Positions 6,548-12,269 of a stretch of 12,269 nt of DNA are shown here, one piece after another. Origin of the DNA: CAZPMO01 sp964587515 (GTDB lineage: Bacteria; Pseudomonadota; Alphaproteobacteria; MPNO01); contig CAZPMO010000152.1 in NCBI GenBank assembly GCA_964587515.1, positions 1 to 12,269 of the forward strand, read 5' to 3'. Under the pieces are notes generated by a model. It saw nothing but the letters and a program-made list of their open reading frames with translations, was not told the DNA's origin and did not search any database. Position 1 is the first letter of the stretch, and each line of letters starts with the position of its first letter. Both the position numbers and the translations under genes were made by a program.

Positions 6548-7606
6548 ATGTTCCTGAAGAATTGCTGGTATGTCGCCGCCGAGCCCGAGGAGATCGGACG
6601 CAAGCCCTTCCCGCGCACCATATGCGACGAGCGCGTAGTGTTCTGGCGCACCGAGGACGGCGCGGCGGTGGCGTTCGAGGACCGCTGCTGCCATCGCCGC
6701 ATGCCGTTGCGCAAGGGAACGCTCGTCGAAAACAGGCTCCGCTGCCACTATCACGGCCTCGAATTCGACGCTACCGGGCAGTGCGTCCATGTGCCGGGCC
6801 AGACGACAATCCCGCCTGAGACGTTCGTGCGCGCTTACCCCGTGGTCGAAAAATATAACTGGGTGTGGATCTGGATGGGCGATCCGGCGCTGGCCGATGA
6901 AGACAAGATCATCCCCTATCCGTGGAAGACGTCCGACGAATGGGGCGACAAGGGCACTTATTTCCACGTCAAGTGCAACAACATGCTGATCGTCGACAAT
7001 CTGCTCGATCTGTCGCATCTGGCGTTCGTCCACCAATCCACCATCGGCAATTCGGCGGTCGCGGAACACGCCATCACACGCACGCTGAAGGACGACGATT
7101 CGGTGACCGTGGCGCGCTGGACGGTGGGTCAGAACCCGCCGCCGACCTATCAGAAAATGGGCGGCTTCGCGCCCGACCAGATCGTCGACCGCTGGCAGAT
7201 CATCGAGTTCCGCGCCCCCGGCGCGGTGCGTCTGTTCACCGGCGCGGCGCCCGGCGCCGCCGAAGGCGAGGAGTTCGGGTTTACGGACCTGGAGCGCGAT
7301 ACGCCGGCGGGCGGCTTCGCCTTCCATAACCTCAACTGGATCACGCCGGAGACCGAGACCACGAGCCATTATTTCTGGTCCAACGCCTGCGACGTGCAGC
7401 CCATCACGCCGGAACTGACCGACGCCCACTACAACCAGATCCTGAAAGCCTTCCGCCAGGATTGGGAAGTGTTCGAGATGCAGCAGGAAAACTGGGACGA
7501 CGACCCGGTGATCGACATCAACGTGGACGCCGGGCCGCTGGCCGCGCGCCAGATGGTCGACCGGCTGCTGGCCGACGAAACCGGACGGGCGGCGGCCGCC
7601 GAATAG
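6548..7606 (+). CDS. Rieske non-heme iron oxygenase, VanA-like oxygenase component
   Basis: This 352-aa oxygenase component is of the aromatic ring-hydroxylating/O-demethylating type, which uses O2 and electrons from a reductase to hydroxylate or demethylate a substrate. The Rieske [2Fe-2S] site is complete: C47-C48-H49 and C66-H67-Y68-H69. The catalytic domain has NLLDLSHLAFVH (151-162), giving D154 as the usual bridging acid and H157/H162 as iron ligands. D305 (QDWEVFE) fits the third, carboxylate ligand. The KNCWYVAAEPEEIG start and RTICDERVVFWRTEDG resemble vanillate O-demethylase oxygenase and related mono-oxygenases. AAGGAG at 6533-6538 selects ATG 6548; an in-frame ATG 33 nt earlier lacks a site and would put this sequence inside the coding region. 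No reductase gene is in the window, so electrons must come from elsewhere. The gene ends 5 nt from the convergent hydratase gene. The substrate is unknown. Confidence 0.92.
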   Translation: MFLKNCWYVAAEPEEIGRKPFPRTICDERVVFWRTEDGAAVAFEDRCCHRRMPLRKGTLVENRLRCHYHGLEFDATGQCVHVPGQTTIPPETFVRAYPVVEKYNWVWIWMGDPALADEDKIIPYPWKTSDEWGDKGTYFHVKCNNMLIVDNLLDLSHLAFVHQSTIGNSAVAEHAITRTLKDDDSVTVARWTVGQNPPPTYQKMGGFAPDQIVDRWQIIEFRAPGAVRLFTGAAPGAAEGEEFGFTDLERDTPAGGFAFHNLNWITPETETTSHYFWSNACDVQPITPELTDAHYNQILKAFRQDWEVFEMQQENWDDDPVIDINVDAGPLAARQMVDRLLADETGRAAAAE

Positions 7607-7611
7607 CGGTT

Positions 7612-8463
7612 CTATCCCTCGAAGGTCACCTCGGCCGACTGCGCCAGCGCGCCGTCATGGGCGCGGGTCCAGACCCGCGCCGCGCCGTCGCCCGAGGGCG
7701 CGCCCTCGACGGTGAAATCGTTGATGTCGTAGAGAGGCGAGACGGCCCGCAGGCTGAGCGTCTTCATGGTCGCGCCCGGCATTTCGTGGCGGAACAGATC
7801 GAGCATCAGCGTCGCGGTGAGGTTGCCGTGCACCAGCAGGCCAGGATAGCCCTCGACCTCGGTCACATAGCTGCGGTCGTAATGGATGCGGTGGCTGTTC
7901 ATGGTCAGGGCCGAAAAGCGGAACAGCATCACCGGCGTCGGGTGGATGGCGCGCCGCCATACCGCGTCCCCGGGCGCGGCCGGCGGTTTGGCCGGCGCGG
8001 CGCCGGGCGCGGCTTCCGGACGATAGACGGTGGTGTGCTCATCGACGGTGGCGAGACCTTCGCCGCCCGAGATTTCATGGCGCACGGTGACGAAACACAG
8101 CGCCCCGGAGCGCCCTTCCTTGGGCGTCACGTCGGTCACCGTGGAGAGCCGCGTCAACGCTTCGTCGGCGCGGATCGGCCGGTGGAACTCCATCTTGGTG
8201 CCGGCCCACATACGCCTCGGCAGCGGCACCGGCGGCATGAAGCCGCCGCGCGCGGCGTGGCCGTCGGGACCGGTCTCCGATAGCCGCACCACCTCGGGAA
8301 ACCCGGTCCAGTGCCAGGCCGGCGGCAGCGCGTCGCCCGGGCCGAACGGCGCATCGTCGCGATCCAGCGTCGCAACCAGCACATTGGCGTGTTGCGCGCC
8401 GATCACCCCGTAACTCGTCTCCGCCCGCCCGACCCAGTCGCGCAGTCCTTCCATGTCAGCCAT
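7612..8463 (-). CDS. HTD2/MaoC-like acyl-CoA hydratase (mesaconyl-C4-CoA hydratase type)
   Basis: This 283-aa double hot-dog protein resembles the FAS1-like dehydratase/HTD2 family, which includes mesaconyl-C4-CoA hydratase of the 3-hydroxypropionate cycle. The N-terminal hot-dog (about 1-148) carries GGFMPPVPLPRRMWAGTKM (73-91) and PIRADEAL (96-103). A Pro/Ala-rich linker (about 149-166) joins it to the catalytic hot-dog. That domain holds LFRFSALTMNSHRIHYDRSY (180-199) and EGYPGLLVHGNL (204-215), the conserved hydratase segment where N189, H191/H194 and D196 are the likely catalytic or CoA-contact residues. It would add water across a trans-enoyl-CoA double bond. AGGTGGG four nt before the ATG gives a good start. 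It is the last gene of the acyl-CoA dehydrogenase operon, 15 nt after the membrane protein. The actual acyl-CoA is not known; mesaconyl-CoA is one possibility suggested by the CoA-transferase neighbour. Confidence 0.85.
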   Translation of the reverse strand: MADMEGLRDWVGRAETSYGVIGAQHANVLVATLDRDDAPFGPGDALPPAWHWTGFPEVVRLSETGPDGHAARGGFMPPVPLPRRMWAGTKMEFHRPIRADEALTRLSTVTDVTPKEGRSGALCFVTVRHEISGGEGLATVDEHTTVYRPEAAPGAAPAKPPAAPGDAVWRRAIHPTPVMLFRFSALTMNSHRIHYDRSYVTEVEGYPGLLVHGNLTATLMLDLFRHEMPGATMKTLSLRAVSPLYDINDFTVEGAPSGDGAARVWTRAHDGALAQSAEVTFEG

Positions 8464-8478
8464 TATCCCACCTGTATT

Positions 8479-9267
8479 CTATGACACACCCGCCGATCCG
8501 ATAGGGGCCGAACCCGTAACGTCGCGATAGGCGAACGAAATCGCGGACAAAATCACGGCGTCAAGAAAGGTAAAAACGAAACTTAAAATGACACTGACCA
8601 GCACATGCGACGGGTCGATCAGCTCATCAAAAATTATGATCACACCAACAAAAATTAATGCCGGGCTATATACAAGACCACCAATTTGCAGCAATCGAAA
8701 GGCATGTCCACGGGAAAGAACCCATCGGTTCCGATAGGTATTCAGGATATCGATAGCGATCTCCACTAAAAGAAACAACCACCTGATAGACAGCCAAACA
8801 ACAATTAAAAACGCGGAAAATACCCATATCAGATCCGCGAAATTTGATGGAGCCTGCTCAGCCTCAGGGATATTGTTCTGCACAATCCACGTTAAAGGTT
8901 CCAGCGACGTAATGAAGAATGAAATCGTTACGATAAACATGGCATAGGCTAAAATACCGCGCGTCAACTTGGGAAGCCCATACACATAAGTTTCGCTCGG
9001 ACCGAGGAGTGTCTCCCGATGCCAGGCGACATAGAACGGAACGATGATGAGACTAGGCAGCAAATTGATGGCGTAAAACTGGAGCATCGGGACCAGGGTT
9101 GGTCGGACCGCGGGGTCCTCCCAGACAGCCGAAAATCGGGGAGCCCACCACTCCAATACCCCCGTCAGCGCGATTGGTATGAGGCCGACGGCGAAAAAAC
9201 GTCCGAGACTGCCAAAAACGAACCAGTACGCCGCCACCGTTGTCGGAATGACGGCGATGCGGTTCAA
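8479..9267 (-). CDS. Six-helix integral membrane protein of unknown function
   Basis: I do not recognise a named family. The 262-aa sequence has about six hydrophobic segments (near 14-37, 62-82, 104-124, 145-171, 194-214, 222-247) and no signal peptide or soluble domain. The short motifs VAWHRETLLG (80-89) and RNRWVLSRGHAFRLLQ (179-194) resemble a common pattern in alphaproteobacterial six-helix membrane proteins of unknown role. The start is TTG at 9267, overlapping the TGA of the CoA-transferase by two bases, with GGGAG eight nt upstream. The next possible start is GTG at codon 11. Its DNA is visibly poorer in G+C and richer in A-runs than the flanking genes, suggesting recent acquisition or weaker selection. 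Its position inside a CoA operon suggests translation coupled to the CoA-transferase. A transport role for the operon's acid substrate is conceivable, but six helices without transporter motifs do not show it. Confidence 0.75.
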   Translation of the reverse strand: MNRIAVIPTTVAAYWFVFGSLGRFFAVGLIPIALTGVLEWWAPRFSAVWEDPAVRPTLVPMLQFYAINLLPSLIIVPFYVAWHRETLLGPSETYVYGLPKLTRGILAYAMFIVTISFFITSLEPLTWIVQNNIPEAEQAPSNFADLIWVFSAFLIVVWLSIRWLFLLVEIAIDILNTYRNRWVLSRGHAFRLLQIGGLVYSPALIFVGVIIIFDELIDPSHVLVSVILSFVFTFLDAVILSAISFAYRDVTGSAPIGSAGVS

Positions 9268-10403
9268 ATATTAAACTCCCGTCGGATGTCGTCGCTGTTC
9301 TGGCCCACCTCCGGCACCGGGCGGAAGGGGCGGGTTTGGCGGTCGAAGCGGGCCGGCGGGGCGACGATGTTTGCCTCTCCGCCCGGAATGCCGACGGCGG
9401 CGCGGCGGATCGCCGGGTGGCGCGCCAGGCCTTCGACATCGTTGACCTCGCCGAAGGCGATCTGGGCGGCGCGCAGCCGCTCGATCAGCTCGGCGCGGTC
9501 GGTGGCGGAGAACACCGCGTTGATCACGGCGTCGAATTCGGCGCGGTGATCGAGCCGCGCGATGTTGCTCTCGAAGCGGGGATCCTTGGGCAGGTCGGGC
9601 TGGCCCAGCACATCGGCGCAGAGGCGCGCGAATTCGCGCTCGTTCTGGATCGCGATCAGGATCGGCCCGCCGCCCTTGGTCTCGTACGCGCCGTAGGGGT
9701 GGATCGAGGGGTGGTTGAGGCCGATGCGGGGCGGTCCCTTGCCGTCATATTCATAATGCGCCAGCGGCACCGTCATCCAGTCGGCCATGCCGGCGAACAG
9801 TGAATTGTCGATGGCGCAGCCCCGGCCGGTGGCGGCGCGCGCGATCAGCGCTTCCAGCACGGCGGCGTGGGAATACATGCCGCAGGCGATATCGCAGACC
9901 GAGACGCCGACCCGGCCCGGCGCATCGGCCGAACCGGTGACCGCGCAGAGCCCGGATTCCGCCTGCACCAGCAAATCATAGGCCTTCATATCCGCGTACG
10001 CGCCCTCGTCGCCATAGCCCGAGATGTCGACCGTGATCAGGCGCGGATTGCGGGCGCGCAATTCGGCGGACTCGAAACCCGCGCGCGCCGCCGCGCCGGG
10101 CGCGAGGTTCTGGATGAACACGTCGGCGCGATCGATGATGCGGTAGAGCAGCGCCCGATCGTCGGCGTCCTTGATGTCGGCGGTGAGCGATTCCTTGCCC
10201 CGGTTGAGCCACACGAAATAGGCGCTTTCGCCGGATGCGAAGCGGTCGTATTTGCGCGCGAAATCGCCCTCGGCGCGTTCGATCTTGATCACCCGCGCGC
10301 CGGCGTCGGCCAGGCGCGACGAGCAATAGGGCGCGGCGACGGCCTGCTCGATGGAAACCACCAGCAGCCCGTCGAGCGGCCGCAGCGCATCATCGCTCGC
10401 CAT
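9264..10403 (-). CDS. Family III CoA-transferase (CaiB/BaiF type)
   Basis: This 379-aa cytosolic enzyme moves CoA from a donor acyl-CoA to a free carboxylic acid. The N-terminal LRPLDGLLVVSIEQAVAAPYCSSRLADAGARVIKIERAEGDFAR region (7-50) is the classic family start. D171 in VSVCDIACGMYSHAAVLEAL is the expected catalytic Asp that forms the acyl anhydride/CoA intermediate. TGRGCAIDNSLF (192-203) and the late NDVEGLARHP (321-330) are also typical. Length is slightly below the usual 390-420. The ATG at 10401-10403 overlaps the acyl-CoA dehydrogenase stop (TGATG), so the two are translationally coupled. The same frame stays open far upstream, antisense-free but out of phase with the dehydrogenase; that extension is Arg-rich and not a real protein. 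Together with the dehydrogenase and hydratase it likely activates an acid for beta-oxidation-like breakdown. The acid is unidentified; succinyl-CoA would be a typical donor. Confidence 0.92.
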   Translation of the reverse strand: MASDDALRPLDGLLVVSIEQAVAAPYCSSRLADAGARVIKIERAEGDFARKYDRFASGESAYFVWLNRGKESLTADIKDADDRALLYRIIDRADVFIQNLAPGAAARAGFESAELRARNPRLITVDISGYGDEGAYADMKAYDLLVQAESGLCAVTGSADAPGRVGVSVCDIACGMYSHAAVLEALIARAATGRGCAIDNSLFAGMADWMTVPLAHYEYDGKGPPRIGLNHPSIHPYGAYETKGGGPILIAIQNEREFARLCADVLGQPDLPKDPRFESNIARLDHRAEFDAVINAVFSATDRAELIERLRAAQIAFGEVNDVEGLARHPAIRRAAVGIPGGEANIVAPPARFDRQTRPFRPVPEVGQNSDDIRREFNI

Positions 10404-11557
10404 CAATAGGACCTCGGCAGGCCGAGCACGTGTTCGGCCACATAGGTCAGCACCAGATTGTTGGAGATCGGCGCGATGCGGTAGAGGCGGGTCTCGCGGA
10501 ACTTGCGCTCGACGTCGTATTCCTCGGCGAAGGCGAAGCCGCCATGGGTCTGCATGCACATGTCGGCGGCCTTCCACGAGACCTCGGAGGCGAGATATTT
10601 CGCCATGTTGGCCTCGGGACCGCAGGGCTCGCCGGCCTCGAACTTCTCGGCGGCGCGCTCGACCATCAGATTGGCCGCCTCGGTCTCGGCATAGGCCTCG
10701 GCGATGGGGAACTGGATGCCCTGGTTCTTGCCGATGGGCCGGCCGAAGACGTTGCGTTCGTTGGCGTAATCGGTGGCGGTCTTGATGAACCAGCGCGCGT
10801 CGCCGATGCATTCGGCGGAAATCAGAATACGCTCGGCGTTCATGCCGTCGAGGATATAGCGGAACCCCTTGCCTTCCTCGCCGAGCAGGCTGTCGGCCGG
10901 GATGGAGAGGTTGTCGAAGAAAATCTCGGTGGTGGCGTGGTTGATCATGGTGCGGATCGGCTGAATCTCGAGCCCGTTGCCGAGGGCTTCGCGCATGTCG
11001 ACGATGAACACCGACAGCCCGTCGGTGCGCCTTTCCACCTGATCGCGCGGCGTGGTGCGCGCCAGCAGCAGCATCAGGTCCGAATGCTCGGCGCGCGAAG
11101 TCCACACCTTCTGGCCGTTGATCACGTAACCCGCATTGCCGTCGCGCTCGGCGGTGGTGCGTAGGCTCAGCGTATCGGTGCCGCTGGTGGGCTCGGTGAC
11201 GCCGAACGCCTGAAGGCGCAATTCGCCGGTCGCGATGCCGGGCAGATATTTGTTCTTCTGATCCTCGGTGCCGTGCCGCAGCACGGTCCCCATGGTGTAC
11301 ATCTGGGCGTGGCAGGCGCCGCCGTTGCAGCCCGATTTCTGGATCTCCTCGAGGATCGCCGCGGCCGCAGAAATGCCGAGCCCCGAGCCGCCATATTCCT
11401 CCGGGATCAGCACCGACAGATAACCGTTCTCGGTCAACTCGCGCACGAACTCGGTGGGATAGGCGCGCTCGCGGTCCTTTTCGCGCCAGTATTCGCCGGG
11501 GTATTTCGCGCACAGCTTGGCGACGGCTTCGCGGATATCGGTGTAATTCTCACTCAT
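10403..11557 (-). CDS. Acyl-CoA dehydrogenase
   Basis: This 384-aa FAD enzyme introduces a 2,3 double bond into an acyl-CoA and passes electrons to ETF. Signature 1 is clear at GVTEPTSGTDTLS (119-131). The beta domain continues with YVINGQKVWTSRAEHSDLMLLLAR (144-167). Signature 2 is QTHGGFAFAEEYDVERKFRE (336-355), with Ala where Gly is more usual. The short-/medium-chain catalytic EGT near the C-terminus is absent; the sequence there is RIAPISNN (360-367). E242 (GMNAERILIS) lies where isovaleryl- and long-chain-type enzymes carry their catalytic Glu, so it is the likely base. The tail VAEHVLGLPRSY is typical of a common proteobacterial subgroup. AGGAAGG upstream fixes ATG 11557. It is the first gene of the operon with the CoA-transferase, membrane protein and hydratase. 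Substrate unknown; branched or dicarboxylic acyl-CoA would fit the neighbours. Confidence 0.93.
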   Translation of the reverse strand: MSENYTDIREAVAKLCAKYPGEYWREKDRERAYPTEFVRELTENGYLSVLIPEEYGGSGLGISAAAAILEEIQKSGCNGGACHAQMYTMGTVLRHGTEDQKNKYLPGIATGELRLQAFGVTEPTSGTDTLSLRTTAERDGNAGYVINGQKVWTSRAEHSDLMLLLARTTPRDQVERRTDGLSVFIVDMREALGNGLEIQPIRTMINHATTEIFFDNLSIPADSLLGEEGKGFRYILDGMNAERILISAECIGDARWFIKTATDYANERNVFGRPIGKNQGIQFPIAEAYAETEAANLMVERAAEKFEAGEPCGPEANMAKYLASEVSWKAADMCMQTHGGFAFAEEYDVERKFRETRLYRIAPISNNLVLTYVAEHVLGLPRSY

Positions 11558-11680
11558 GACAACCCTTCCTGAACGGCTGCCCCCTTTTTACGCCCCTACG
11601 CCGGTCCAGGAAAGAGACGCGGACGCGCGGGCATGGGCGCAACCGATCCCGCGAGCGTTAGGGCGAAAGGAATGGGAATG

Positions 11681-11700
11681 GGATTCGCGAATCCATGGAT
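11681..11700. promoter_or_regulatory. Overlapping perfect palindromes, possible operator
   Basis: GGATTCGCGAATCC (11681-11694) is a perfect 14-bp palindrome. ATCCATGGAT (11691-11700) is a perfect 10-bp palindrome sharing its last four bases. They lie 124-143 nt upstream of the acyl-CoA dehydrogenase ATG, a suitable place for a regulator of that operon. GAATCCAT, part of this site, recurs at 11902-11909 in the leader of the right-edge gene. No regulator gene is present in the window. Confidence 0.4.
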
Positions 11701-11846
11701 CTCGTCTTCATCGGCCAATCGCCAAAAATACCCTCCTAACGAGAATATTTATGAATTTCATTCGCCGCTCATCAACTCCCAAGGGGGCGGGCGATCCGGC
11801 CAGGAAAATTGATTCGATCGCAACAATTAGATTAATGAAGTCTAAC

Positions 11847-11874
11847 TTGAAACATGTCTGTTATGACCTATAAT
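11847..11874 (+). promoter_or_regulatory. Sigma-70-type promoter for the right-edge gene
   Basis: TTGAAA (11847-11852) and a perfect TATAAT (11869-11874) are separated by 16 nt. Transcription would start near 11881 and run toward the open frame at 12017, giving a leader of about 135 nt. It is the best promoter match in the window, though AT-rich DNA raises the chance of a false hit. Confidence 0.5.
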
Positions 11875-11903
11875 TGGCTTATTTCTGCCATAATCCTGAA
11901 AGA

Positions 11904-11937
11904 ATCCATAAACAATTCTCTTATATGGATATTTTTT
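11904..11937 (+). terminator. Weak hairpin plus T-run, possible leader attenuator
   Basis: ATCCATA (11904-11910) can pair with TATGGAT (11924-11930) across a 13-nt loop, followed by TTTTTT at 11932-11937. The stem has only two G-C pairs, so intrinsic termination would be weak. The same inverted repeat could instead be a protein-binding site. It falls within the proposed leader transcript, downstream of the promoter at 11847. Confidence 0.2.
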
Positions 11938-11977
11938 AATTGACATTATTAATTGTATGTGACATGCTGGTGGTTTG

Positions 11978-11996
11978 CGGGTGGATTGACCGCCCG
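11978..11996 (+). promoter_or_regulatory. G+C-rich leader hairpin just before the ribosome-binding site
   Basis: CGGGTGG (11978-11984) pairs with CCGCCCG (11990-11996) around the 5-nt loop ATTGA, with one G-U pair. It ends six nt before the GGGAG ribosome-binding site at 12003-12007, a position from which it could modulate translation of the next gene. It matches no riboswitch I know. Confidence 0.25.
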
Positions 11997-12016
11997 GTTA
12001 ATGGGAGACCTAATGG

Positions 12017-12269
12017 ATGGTACTAACCAATGGACGGGTAAAACCGTTGCGCGATATTCTCAGAGAAGATGATTTTGAAGACCTCGAATTCCGTCTCGCG
12101 CCGTCCATGCTTGAAGGCAGCGGGCGCTGGCAGAAGAAGCCGCAGCGCTACGCCTTCGACGAAGGCATGGGGCCGGACCCGGTGATCGACCGCATGCGCA
12201 ACGCCTGGCGTGGCGGGAGGCATGCATGCTCTTTCGCGATCCGTCTCGATGCGAACTGGTCGGATTCCA
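12017..12269 (+). CDS. Unrecognised protein, 5' part, runs off the right edge
   Basis: An open frame of 84 codons starts at ATG 12017 and reaches the window end without a stop. GGGAG at 12003-12007 is nine nt upstream, and a promoter-like sequence lies about 140 nt before it. The visible protein is hydrophilic, begins MVLTNGRVKPLRDILRED, and continues through FEDLEFRLAPSMLEGSGRW, with no signal peptide or membrane segment. I do not recognise a family. An ATG four nt earlier (12013) opens only a 19-codon frame and could be a decoy. A second possible gene start exists at 12226 in another frame, behind GGGAGG (12215-12220). The 12017 frame could therefore be shorter than it looks, or overlap a second gene. 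Confidence is moderate to low because only a fragment is visible. Confidence 0.4.
   Translation, partial: MVLTNGRVKPLRDILREDDFEDLEFRLAPSMLEGSGRWQKKPQRYAFDEGMGPDPVIDRMRNAWRGGRHACSFAIRLDANWSDS

Larger units (their letters stand above)
11558..12016. other. 459-nt intergenic region, mostly AT-rich
   Basis: No convincing gene lies here. The first part (to about 11700) has the G+C content of the flanking operon and holds a pair of overlapping perfect palindromes. From about 11720 the DNA becomes very AT-rich. It holds a + strand sigma-70-like promoter (11847-11874), a weak hairpin followed by six T, a consensus TTGACA (11940-11945) with no good -10, and a G+C-rich hairpin next to a ribosome-binding site. 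On the - strand, TTGATG (11770-11775) and CATAAA (11748-11753), 16 nt apart, form a weak promoter candidate for the acyl-CoA dehydrogenase operon, with a leader of roughly 180 nt. Confidence 0.5.

Noticed and set aside
6527..7429. 300-codon - strand frame opposite the Rieske gene
   Set aside because: It is antisense to a gene with complete iron-binding motifs and is rich in Arg/Gly/His typical of shadow frames.
7462..8283. 273-codon + strand frame opposite the hydratase
   Set aside because: It begins inside the Rieske gene, runs antisense to the hydratase, and its composition is that of a shadow frame.
10404..11513. Long upstream extension of the CoA-transferase frame
   Set aside because: It overlaps the dehydrogenase gene in another frame and encodes an Arg-rich shadow sequence; the real CoA-transferase start is the TGATG junction at 10403.
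11556..11873. 105-codon + strand frame in the intergenic region
   Set aside because: It starts on the dehydrogenase start codon, has no ribosome-binding site, no recognisable motif, and crosses from G+C-rich to AT-rich DNA without coding character.
11940..11968. Second promoter from TTGACA at 11940
   Set aside because: The -35 is perfect but the sequence at 17-nt spacing is CATGCT, too poor a -10; the TTGAAA-TATAAT pair upstream is better.
1..12269. CRISPR arrays, tRNA/rRNA genes, insertion sequences, phage or toxin-antitoxin genes
   Set aside because: No regularly spaced repeats, no tRNA-like cloverleaf or rRNA segments, and no transposase, integrase or small paired genes were seen by eye.

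Overview
The window looks like chromosomal DNA from a flagellated alphaproteobacterium. Most of it is G+C-rich with compact gene spacing. The flagellin is short and of alphaproteobacterial type, and the metabolic genes (Rieske oxygenase, RidA, DUF3750, acyl-CoA dehydrogenase, CaiB and HTD2-like hydratase) are common in that class. The lineage is inferred from gene content and protein style; there is no rRNA or other marker gene to confirm it.

Left part (1-2867): the 3' end of a class II aldolase/adducin-family gene is followed by an AT-rich intergenic region holding palindromes, a TATAAT box and a faint sigma-54-like site. A two-gene flagellar filament pair follows: a 277-aa flagellin, then a FliD-like filament cap protein. 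No other flagellar genes are nearby. The two genes share a reading frame, separated only by a TAG and one codon, and the FliD start is atypical.

Middle part (2868-7606): a zinc-free quinone-oxidoreductase-type MDR enzyme and an amidohydrolase lie 15 nt apart on the + strand. Convergent to them on the - strand are a secreted DUF3750 protein and a RidA-family protein. RidA is divergent from a Rieske non-heme iron oxygenase (VanA-like). The shared RidA/Rieske promoter region has a plausible sigma-70 promoter for RidA flanked by AGGGTCG half-sites.

Right part (7612-11557, - strand): a tightly packed operon runs acyl-CoA dehydrogenase, family III (CaiB-type) CoA-transferase, a six-helix membrane protein, and an HTD2/MaoC-like acyl-CoA hydratase. 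The three enzymes could make a short activation, desaturation and hydration path for an unidentified carboxylic acid. The membrane protein is clearly poorer in G+C than its neighbours, begins with TTG overlapping the upstream stop, and looks like an insertion into the operon.

Upstream of that operon is a 459-nt, mostly AT-rich region. It contains overlapping perfect palindromes, a good + strand sigma-70 promoter and two possible leader hairpins. They lead into an unrecognised open frame that runs off the right edge. I see no RNA gene, CRISPR array, insertion sequence or phage gene. No clear new system is evident; the most unusual items are the lone flagellin-FliD pair and the membrane gene embedded in the CoA operon.
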